This document shows positions 13,101 to 23,119 of a DNA stretch of 64,000 nucleotides, in pieces. A program made the position numbers and the translations under genes. The stretch comes from Dactylorhiza incarnata (lineage: Eukaryota; Streptophyta; Magnoliopsida; Asparagales; Orchidaceae). The first letter of the stretch is position 1. Each line of letters starts with the position of its first letter. The notes below the pieces were generated by a model. That model was not told where the DNA came from and ran no database searches. It worked only from the letters and a program-made list of their open reading frames with translations. The stretch spans positions 1,520,501-1,584,500 of the forward strand of contig JAWHQI010000277.1 of assembly GCA_033032865.1 (NCBI GenBank), written 5' to 3'.

Positions 13101-16100
13101 GAGGAAGGGGAGAGACATCCCATGTGTGATTCTTGTTTAGGGCAGACATTTCATCTTTCATAGCCTGAGTCCATACTGGTATACCCAAAACTTCCTACCA
13201 CGTTTTATGAATAACAACCAAGGAGAGAGAAGAAACAAAGGCCTGATGGGCTGAAGTAAGATGTTGGTAAGCCGCATGATTAGAAATGGGATGTTGAGTA
13301 CAAGTAGTTTTACTTTTCAGCAGAGCAAGAGAGGCTTGTCGATCAGCATCATCTGAATCTGAGCCTTAAGTGGGTATTGATAGAGATGGAACTTTAGTAG
13401 CCTACGTACTTGGGGGATGACGGTGGTAGACGTGAGGAAAAGGAGAGATCGGAAGGTCAGGGAAAGATAGAGGTGGAACTCTAGTAGCCGGTGCACCTGA
13501 GGGACGACGATGGTAGACATGAGGAAAAGGAGAGATCGGAGGAGAGATAGGAGTATCAGGTAAAGGGACCGAGGTAGGTGCCATGGGGCCCGATAGAGGT
13601 AACGATGGATGAGCGAAAGGAGTAAGAGGAAGAGGTGCGTCGGTGGAGTGAGTATCAGTATCACCACCACTACTCTCACCCTGACGAAGAGAGTGAGTCA
13701 AAGGCATAAAATAGGATTTCCCCTCCCGGAAGGTAATATCCATCATACAAAACATACGCCTGGAAGGGGGATGGTAACACCGGCACCCTTTCGTGGTGGA
13801 GTAACCAAAAAAGACAACGTTGAGCCCGAGGGTCAAGTTTGTCTTTATGAGGTTGATGGACATGCACAAAGCAGACACATCCGAAGACACGGGGTGTCAG
13901 ATGAGAGGTATGGACAATAGTCATAGTGGAGAGGCGGGCGAGAGGAGTGATATTGTCAAGGACAGTTGAAGGGAGCCGGTTGATCAGGTGGGCATCAGTG
14001 AGCACATCACCCCAATAGGACTTAGGAAGGTCCATATTGGCTAGAAGGCAACGAGCAACGTCCAGAAGGTGCCAGTTTTTTCGTTCAGCAGCCCCGTTTT
14101 GGGTAGTGGTGTGGACACAAGTTGACTGATGGATGATACCATGACTAGTAAGGTAAGAGCCAAACACACCACGATCATCATACTCCCCTCCATTATCATT
14201 TCGAAGAACCCGAATAGAACCATCAAATTGGGTTTGCACCATTTTATGAAAAGCTTGTAAACATGGAAAATCTTCATTTTCCTTTTTTAAACAATCAATA
14301 AAATTATCAAACCATCGGAATCATAACGATAAAACATGGGAAGGCCCCCAAACATCTGAATGTATTACAATAAAAGGAATACTACTAGGAAACGATAAAT
14401 GTGATGAATGATGTCACACAGTTTAGACATTACATGCATCACAGACAAAAGTTTGAAGAAAGGGAAAGAAAGCAGGAAACAATTTTCGAAGGTAAACAGA
14501 AGACGGATGTCCGAGACGCAGGTGCCAACGACGAATATCATCAGCAGTAACAGTGGAGAAGGAGAGAGCCTGAGAAGGAAGCGGGGAGTCCAGGTAGTAC
14601 AGGCCGCCACAGTTTCTACCGCTGCCAATGTTCCGCTTTGTACTCAGTTCCTGAAAAACACCAAGTGTCAAGAAAGAAGGTTACAAGACAGTTAAGAGAT
14701 CTAGTAATATTGTTAATAGAGAGCAAATTGCATGAAAATGAGGGAACATGGAGAACTGACGGGAGAAGAATGGTCAGAGAACAAGAGATGTGACCTTTGC
14801 CCGCAAGGGGGGACAAGCTGTCATTAGCAGAAATGACTTTGTCTTTACCAGACAAAGTAGTATAAGAAAGAAAACCTGAGGAAGAGCCAGTCATGTGATG
14901 GGTGGCACCAGAATCGATCACCCACTCAGAAGGGGAAGCAGTGGAGGCATGAGCACTCGACATAGCAACAATGGCAAGGGAAGTAGCATCGGAGGAAGTA
15001 TTAGACTGAGAGTGAAGCAGACGGCGAATAACATCCAACTCGTGAGCAGTGAGCTGGCCGGGAGAAGAATGCGATGTCTCATCATAGACATCGACAGAGT
15101 AAGCCAACATTTTAAAAACCGGACCGGACCGGCCGGTTCGACCGGTCGGACCGCAGCCCGGCCCACCAGGCGGTCCGGTCAGGTCTCTAAAACCGGCCTC
15201 ACTCTGAACCGCACAAAAACCGGCTAACCGACATGTTGAACCGCCCAACCAGAAACCGGGCCGGTTTTCCCATGACCGGGCAGGTCATAGAGCCCAAAAT
15301 TAAAATAGCCGAAAATGAGGAACTGGCGGGATTCGAACCGAAATCAGTTCTGGGTCTACTGTAGGAGTAAACCACTAGGTCATCTTGATCTTGATGTGTT
15401 TAAATGAAATATATTATATACATATTTATAAAGAATAAACATATATAATAAGTATACATATGCATATAAATATAAATCTACATATGCATATAAATATAAA
15501 TCTACATATGCATATAAATATAAATATACATATGCATATAAATATAAATATACATATGCATTTAAAAATAAATATACATATGCATATATAGTATATACGG
15601 TTCGACCTCGATTAAATCGGTTGGACCAGTTCAACCTTGAACCTTTCCCTCCGACGGTTCGATCACCGGTCTGGTTTTCAAAACCTTGGAGTAAGCAACA
15701 TCATGAGGCCGAGAACCACCCTGTTTATGGCCTCCCACGCCCGGGTCCATGACCACGACCACAACCACAACCAGGAGGGGCAAGGTGGGTTTGAAGTTTG
15801 AAACATACCTCCCGAGTATGCCCCCTGTGGCTGCAATAATCACACGTAGGCACAGAGGATCCAGGACTGTGAACATAACTGTGACCCACACCAGTCAGAG
15901 CGGAACGATCAGGAGTAGCGGAAACACTGAGGGACTTCCGGCGGTCTTCATCACCAAGAACTATACTGAATGCCTCCCGAAGAGACAGGAGAGGAGAGCG
16001 GTGAAGGATATGTATCCGCAGTTCCGCACCATATCAGACTCCATGTTCAAGCCCATCAAGCACACATGGAGACATAAGCGGTCCTCACGTTGTTTCAGCT

Positions 16101-19100
16101 GAACAACATCCGCAATACAAGCAGGAGTAAAGTGTGCAAAATAGTTCAATTCCTGATACAAACGCTCGAACTCCGAGAAGAACGACGACACTGACATAGG
16201 ACCTTATCGCAACTCCAAAATGCGTCGGGTAAGCTCATAAATCTTGGTGGAGCTACCAATTTTGGAGTACGTTTCCCGTGCACGGGTCCAGATCTCATGA
16301 GCAGAGTCCATCAACATGTAACTCTGATAGACCTTCAGAGACATCGAATGCAGGAGTCAAAAGATAACAAGAGAGTTTTCAAAGTCCCAACACTTCCACG
16401 AGGGGTCAATCTTGAGGGACTCCTTAGTTGTCCCATCAATGTAGCCAAACATCTAGTGGCTGTGAATGACATGTTGGGCAGCACGAGACCATTCGATATA
16501 GTTTGTGTCATCCAAAGGGACCGTGGTAACCTTCACTGAGTCGGAGTGGCCATGAGGCCGCTGAGGATCACTCATCTGAGGTTGTATCACATCTGGAGAA
16601 GATGCAGTAGAATCAGGATCACCCATCTCAGGTGGTAACCTTCAAAGGGCCCACGCAGCAACCGTCATACCCCTGCTCACCGTCTTTCCAACCAGGAGTA
16701 CAATGACTTACGCAGCAAGGGTCTGTGTTACCGTTGCAAGCAACCCTACTCGCCTACTCATGATTGTCCTGTGAAGGAATTTCGGTTCCTCATCGGGGAT
16801 GACATGGACGAAATCATCACGGCTGACTTTGACGCCCTTATGATCACAGACGTACCATCGGACGGAGCTTCGGGCATCACTGCCGCAGCCCGCCCGCGGG
16901 TATCACTACTAGATGACGGGCGGCACTTCGACCTTGGAGTCAATGTCGATTTTCTGACGGGATGTATTGTTACGCGCGCGCCCGTATCATTGTTGTATTT
17001 TCTATTTGTTAAATTGTATGGTTTTAGGTAAGTGATATGTTATGTCGGGCGTCATTACCAGATTCTCCGAAGATTACTGTGCACGTCGACCAAAGGAGAA
17101 GGCGGAGGAAGACCGGGCTGAACCATCCGGTTCAGCCCGCCAATATTAAATAAGGAGCAATGAGGCTGAACCGCGCCGGTTCAGCCCCTATGGGGACCGG
17201 CCGACCCTAGGGGTTGGGTGGGAGCATAAATACCTAACCCCTCCTCCTTGGTTCATTATGAAATCTATTATCAAGGTATTCCCTCTTTTCCCCCTCAAAC
17301 CCTAACCCTAATCTCTAGTTCCTCTCTAGTTTCCCCTAGTTCTTCCCTTTCTCTAGCTAGTTCATAACATTTGGTATCAGAGGATCTTTCCTCCAACCAT
17401 GGTGACACGCACCGAAGCCGAGAATGCACGCTTGGCCACCATCGAAGAAAACTACGTAGGGTTGTCGGACACGATGGCGGCGCTCGAAGAACAAGTGAAA
17501 TCCTCCCAAAAAAAATCTAGAGGATCGCTTGGACGCGCGCATGGAGGAGATCAAGACCCTACTCGTGCAAAATTTGAAGGGAAAAACCCACGCGGCGGAG
17601 GGATCCGAAACCGAAGCATCCTACCATCCTCCGGCGCAGAACGACACGGGAATCGGAAGTGGAACGCAACAGGGGGCCGGATCCGGGTCTACAGGAGGCG
17701 GAATTCCCGTATCGGGATCGTCGGAAGCCGATCTTACGCGGATCGGCACCTACGCCGTCCGCATGAGCGGATCGGCGCAGGAGGGGTGCGGGGCCCCTGG
17801 AGCGGCCACCGACGGCTCGATGGAGGCCGGCTACCGCCGGCCAGGTGGTTGGAGGCCGCCGGAAGGCCCGGCGGCACCGAATGGGCCGTTCGGCGCCCAG
17901 TCCGCCTGGAAAGGACCGGGAATGCAGTCGGGTCCCTCGTGGCGGGGTCCAGGGCAGGGAGCAGACCCTTTTCGACCTACTGGAGCGAATGCGGTCCCAA
18001 TCGGGGGTGTGGCGGGCATCCTACCGCTACCACCGCCATATGGCGGACCGACGGACTATGGAAATGGCAACCCATGGGGTGGAGGGCAACAAGGAGGCTA
18101 CGGTCTGGACCGGGGACGGCCCGGGCCCGCAGTGGCTCCAGCGCAACCTTCCCAACCAGCACATGCAGAACCACGACCGTACATGCAGCCCAAACTGACA
18201 CGTATGAACTTCCCTAAGTTCAAAGACGGCGACGCCTTAGAGTGGGTCCAGAAGGCTGAACTTTTCTTCAAGTACCAGGAGATTCCAGAGGGGCAGTGGG
18301 TCCAGTTGGCGTCTTTTCACCTGGAAGATGACGCTTTCCAGTGGACAAAATGGTTTCTGAGGGGACGCAATTACGCACCCTGGGAGGAGTTTGTGGAGTC
18401 CTTCTCGGCTCGCTTCGGGCCTCTGGAGTACGAAGACATAGAGGCTATGTTACAGAAGCTACGACAAAAAGGATCAGTCACAGAGTACCGGACAGAGTTC
18501 GAACGGCTGGCCAACCGGGTCAATTGGGAGGAGAGGACGATGCTGAGCTATTTTGTATTCGGATTGAAGGACCATTTGAGAGACGAGGTCCACGCCTACA
18601 TGTCACGCAGTTTGAGTCATGCCATCAGCCTGGCCAGGATACATGAGGAGCGGTACAATCGGCAGAGGACTCGGACGACAGGTCGGGCACCTATGGTTGC
18701 AGATGTACCCAAGAAGGAACCACCGACCGGGGGCCGTCCTACTGTGACGAGGTTGACGTGGCAGGAGCTTCAGGACAGAAAGGACAAGGGGTTATGCTTC
18801 AACTGTGATGAGAAGTACACCCGAGGGCACGCATGCCAGAAGGTCCAGGTATTCATACTGCAGGAGGAAGCGGAAGATGTTCCTCGCACTGAAGAGGAGG
18901 GAGAGTTCGCTATTGAACACTTTGGAGTATCCATCCAGGCCCTGGAGGGGGGTACCCCATCTCCGACCTTACACCTAGCCGGGAGGATCGGCAGGGAGAC
19001 GGTGACGATCTTGATGGACAGCGGGAGCACTCACAACTTCATCCAACCCGGTGCGACCCAGAAGACGGGGTGTGACATAGATCGCAGCGCAACTTTCCAC

Positions 19101-22100
19101 GTCAGGGTAGCGGATGGACGTACACTGTAGTGCGAGGGAGTGATGAAGGGGGTGGAGCTCCAGATACAGGGTTACACTGGACATATTGATGTTTACTTAC
19201 TGCCAATCCGGGGTTCTGACATGGTGTTGGGCGTACCGTGGCTGCGGCAACTTCGGCGGGTGACTTTTGATTGGGACCAGATGGCTATGGAGTTCAGCCA
19301 GCACGGGAAGAGGTATTGCTTGGAAGGCCTCAAGTCGTCTCAGGTAAAGGAGATCTCACTCCGCAGCGTGGAACGACGAGGGGCACCGGATAGTACGATG
19401 ACCATCGTTACGGCGAGTAGAGCAGAGTCTACGGCTCCAACAGAGGTCTCGTCTCAGATGCAAGCCATAGCCGCCTTGCTCCAGGAGCCGCACGCTCTCC
19501 GCCTCCAACTTGAGGACAAGCTGGTCCTTGATGGGGGAGGGAATGTTACGCCGGGCGTCATTACCAGATTCTCCGAAGATTACTGTGCACGTCGACCAAA
19601 GGAGAAGGCGGAGGAAGACCGGGCTGAACCATCCGGTTCAGCCCGCCAATATTAAATAAGGAGCAATGGGGCTGAACCGCGCCGGTTCAGCCCCTATGGG
19701 GGCCGGCCGGCCCTAGGGGTTGGGTGGGAGCATAAATACCCAACCCCTCCTCCTTGGTTCATTATGAAATCTATTATCAAGGTATTCCCTCTCTTCCCCC
19801 TCAAACCCTAACCCTAATCTCTAGTTCCTCTCTAGTTTCCCCTAGTTCTTCCCTTTCTCTAGCTAGTTCATAACATGAAATGTGTGCCCCCTCCCTATAT
19901 AAGGAGGTGGCTTGGGAGTTAGGTTTTATCTTTCATGCTTTAGATTTCAGATCTCTCATTTGGAGAGGGGCTTCTAGGAGGAACCAGCCTCCTGAAGGTT
20001 ACTTCGAGTTCAGTTTTTTTTCCTTAATCCTCTTTTTCTATTGGAGGGAAATGAGTATACTTTTATTGAAGATAAGGTAACTAATGGAAGTATATTTAGT
20101 TGATTTGGAGAGAGCCTTTTCCATGACATTGATGTGGGCATTCGCCACTGTGCATATACAGTGCATACACCAAGTGTGCAGGGAGAGAGGGCGTTCACGA
20201 GTGTAGCAGCAAACGTGTCTGATGGTGGTGGTGGTGCACAAATGCCAGGCGAGGCGCTGGATGTCGGGCCTGGGCAGCGCAAATGGAGCAGGCGATTGGC
20301 ACGAGAGGCGTTGGGTGCATGCGGTGCAGGATGACATGATTCCCGAAGCAGTTGTAGGCGGCCGGTGAAGGTTGGTCAGAACAAATAATATCCCCGTTGG
20401 GGGAGGTGGGTTCTCTCTGTGAATTTGGTGAAAAGGAGAGAGCGAAGAAGGTGAAAGAGCGAAAGATATTCTAGGAAAGCTCTCTTGGAGCAGCCATATG
20501 GCAAATTTGATTACTCCAAAGATAGTTCAACAATACATTCACTTGGCATATAACCTTTGCGAGAAGAGCGAAAGCGTAATAAACCAGTTCATCAAAATAA
20601 AGACTGCATGATAAAATAAAGTGTAAAATAAAATATTGTAGTTCCGGAAGGTTCTGCTAGACTGCTGGACTCAGTGCGTGGCCCCTTGCCCGTGTATACT
20701 TGCCAAGTATGCGTCTCTTCTTCCCTCATGTTCCATAACAGATTGTTTCAGATAGTGGCTGAAGTTTCTAATGCTCACCATTTCAGAAACTGCAATTTTA
20801 GGCAATGCATTCTAACTGAGGGCAATTCATTTTAATGAACTTTTACACTATTATTCCCAATCAAATTGCATTTTATTGTTTAATTCGGTACTGGTATGTA
20901 ATAATGATTCAATTTTATTTGAATCGGGTGTTTTTTGTATAATGTGGTATTTATCTTTCATTTCAGACTCTTGCAGCTGCTAGAATGCTGACACCAACTG
21001 GCCCCATAGGGCAAACTCATTGGGGTGATACTGCTACAAACAACACTTCAGCTGCATCACACTCTACTGAAGCTCAACTAAAGGTTCCATTTCCATCTTC
21101 AGTTAGTTAATTACAGCCTTTGCTCATTTTGATGGATTTGGGGATCTGAAATTAGAAGTGGAGATCTATTTTCATTGGAATTGGACCTCAATTTCAATTC
21201 CGAATCCCCAATTTTGTTCAACCAACCGGACTCTAAAGGCGTGTCATTTACGGTTATCCAGGCCTATTTTGTTGGCATTTCGAAGGAAATAACGATGTCG
21301 GCTAAGCCAATTTCTATAGTGGTCTTTGCTGGGCTATTCATTCAGGTCTTTTGGGCCCATTTAAAACATAAAGTTTTTGCGAATAAAAATAAACTAGAAA
21401 TTTACTCAATGTTTACTAAGTCAACATGAATTATTTGAGTCGGTCTTTAAATGCTAAATGGGGGATTGGACAACCTGAGCGCATTATAGTTAACTCACAT
21501 TAAGCTCATATCCATTGGGTTCAACCCACTAGGACTAAGCCTCTCTTTGGCGGAGTAGCTCGCAACGAAGAAGGAACAACGGAATGACGAATGCAAGCTT
21601 CCAACCCACGTCCTGTTCTAGAAGGAGTGCAGAACACCGAAGTTAGCGTTCACGTGGAATGATGAAAAAACCTTCTGACCTTTTTGGTTGCTCCCTCATC
21701 CCGCCTCTGTCGACGATGCATCAATGATGTTGTCGACGATGCATCAACGATTATGGGCAGCTCGGCCCACTGACAGCCGTACTTTTACTACTGATTTCAG
21801 TTAAATCTGGATAACAGCTATAGTATAATCAGTTTAATGTTGTTGAAGTTCCTGCTTCTCCGTTGCTTAGTTTTAAAATTTGAATAACTTTATAACAGCA
21901 AGAGCTTGCTGCCGTGTTCAAGAAGATAGGGGACAAACAAACGTGCACCATTGGACTATACGAACTCTATCGGATAACCCAGCTGTGCCCGAAGGTAAGA
22001 GGCCATGTTTTACTTTTTTGCCTTGTTCTTAACATTCTTCTCTGTTAACTTTGCTCAAGGGTTATTATAATTATGTCAGAAAATTTAAATTTACTTGATA

Positions 22101-22487
22101 ATAGCTTGAATTTTAATCAGCATGAAGGAAACAACAGAATGATCATTAAAAATACAACTATGTTCAACTTCAACATGAAATAGGAAGACAAAATATACTG
22201 TTCTTGATAAGCTCAATATACTGTCTGTTTTCTATGTTCATTTGGGGCTGCAACTCCAACATGAAATAGGAAGACAAAACTAAAGATAAGTTTGGAGCCA
22301 TTATGAAGACACACACATACAATCAAAACACACACACACACACACTCACTCTCAACACACACAATCAACAAATCCACACACTCACTCACATATTCACCAA
22401 AAAATCAACACACATCACAGAAATGCATACACACACACTCATCAGTCACATATTCACCATAAAATGAACACATACACACATCATATA

Positions 22488-22556
<69 letters not shown>

Positions 22557-23088
22557 GCGCGCGCGCGACAATCAAAGATTCATAATTTTGATCGGATGAA
22601 TCAAATCACGAAACGCAAAGAAGCAAACAATAATCTATTAGCATAACAATTACATATAACAATTACTAACAACTGAACCTTAAACAATAATCTCAATTAC
22701 TAGCAACTAACAATTAACATCTAACAATTACTAACAACTGATGCCTAAATAATTACAATTTACAAACAACTAACACTTAGCATAACAGATTCAAACTAAG
22801 AGGAACAATTAACAGGAACTATTAATAATTAGCAATTTAGCGTAACAATTAACATCTAACAATTACTAACAACTGAACCCTAAACAATTACAATTTACAA
22901 ACAACTAACACTTAGCATGACAGTTTCCAGAAAAAATAAAAAATATCAATACATGAATATGATGGATGTGAGTATAGATGATAAGGAATAGTGAAGAGAA
23001 TAAAAAAAAACTTCTTAATATTTCAGAATAAGAGAGGGAAGGAGGAATCTTTAGGCTGTAGTTAATTTATGTAATTTTCATTTCAAAA

Positions 23089-23119
<31 letters not shown>

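Larger units (their letters stand above)
15105..15688. mobile_element. hAT-like MITE (584 bp) with 8-bp target duplication
   Basis: Terminal inverted repeats CAACATTTTAAAAACCGGAC (left) and CAAGGTTTTGAAAACCAGAC (right end, complement) match at 16 of 20 positions. The 8-bp direct repeat GAGTAAGC flanks it at 15097-15104 and 15689-15696. An 8-bp duplication and CA termini are typical of hAT elements. The left part is rich in CCGG/CCGGTTCGACCGG. The interior holds a tRNA-like segment and a 24-bp AT-rich tandem repeat. No transposase, so non-autonomous. Confidence 0.85.
14616..16626 (-). pseudogene. Copia gag, zinc knuckle and protease, broken by MITE
   Basis: Gag opens near 16626 on the minus strand and holds a UBN2-like core with in-frame stops (SSTKIYELTRRILELR, frame 15961-16197 MSVSSFFSEFERLYQEL). 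A zinc knuckle CDYCSHRGHTREVC lies at about 15800-15840. The protease SEWVIDSGATHHMTG lies near 14930-14900. Between knuckle and protease the reading is cut by the 584-bp MITE. Confidence 0.8.
11553..16640 (-). mobile_element. Truncated Ty1/copia element nested in element B
   Basis: Minus-strand order: gag (16626 down to about 15700), protease (about 14940), pre-integrase and integrase (14671-13676), reverse transcriptase (13188-12166), RNase H (12065-11739), polypurine tract (complement of CTCTCCCCCTC at about 11695), 3' LTR 11553-11693. Short LTR and overall size suggest an Ale/Retrofit-type copia. The 5' LTR is missing: gag start sequence at about 16640 joins straight to the zinc-knuckle part of element B. 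Several frameshifts and stops make it inactive. A hAT-like MITE lies inside at 15105-15688. Confidence 0.82.
17038..19875 (+). mobile_element. Non-autonomous gag-protease LTR retrotransposon C (2,838 bp)
   Basis: Complete small element: 332-bp LTRs at 17038-17369 and 19544-19875, both TGTTA...CATAACA. Primer-binding site TGGTATCAGAGG at 17372 (initiator-Met type). Gag-protease coding region 17399 to about 19540, polypurine tract GATGGGGGAGGGAA at 19530-19543. Target bases TGATA (17033-17037) and TGAAA (19876-19880) fit a 5-bp duplication with one change. By eye the LTRs differ at about 7 sites, all transitions. There is no reverse transcriptase, RNase H or integrase: protease runs straight to the polypurine tract. 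This is the TR-GAG plan. It sits in the 3' LTR of element B. Confidence 0.93.
10843..19998 (+). mobile_element. Gag-only LTR retrotransposon B filling intron 13, host of nested insertions
   Basis: 5' LTR 10843-11104, leader from 11105, zinc-knuckle end of gag 16650-16967, and 3' LTR 16968-17037 continued at about 19876-19998. The 3' LTR is split by element C, and the body is split by a minus-strand copia. The zinc-knuckle region LCYRCKQPYSPTHDC (about 16722-16766) is followed within roughly 200 bp by the 3' LTR, so the element lacks pol. LTR blocks (CCCTATATAAGGAGG, AGATCTCTC..GGAGAGGGG) tie it to A1 and A2. Most of gag is missing at the copia junction. The last part of the 3' LTR is lost or scrambled after 19998. 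Confidence 0.75.

Noticed and set aside
15310..15386. Possible tRNA gene
   Set aside because: A and B boxes are present, but no convincing acceptor stem; lies inside a MITE.
15380..15634. 84-aa Tyr/Leu-rich minus-strand frame resembling a membrane protein
   Set aside because: Product of the 24-bp AT-rich tandem repeat in the MITE.
22464..22646. Thr/His-rich 60-aa frame
   Set aside because: Translation of the (AC)n microsatellite.
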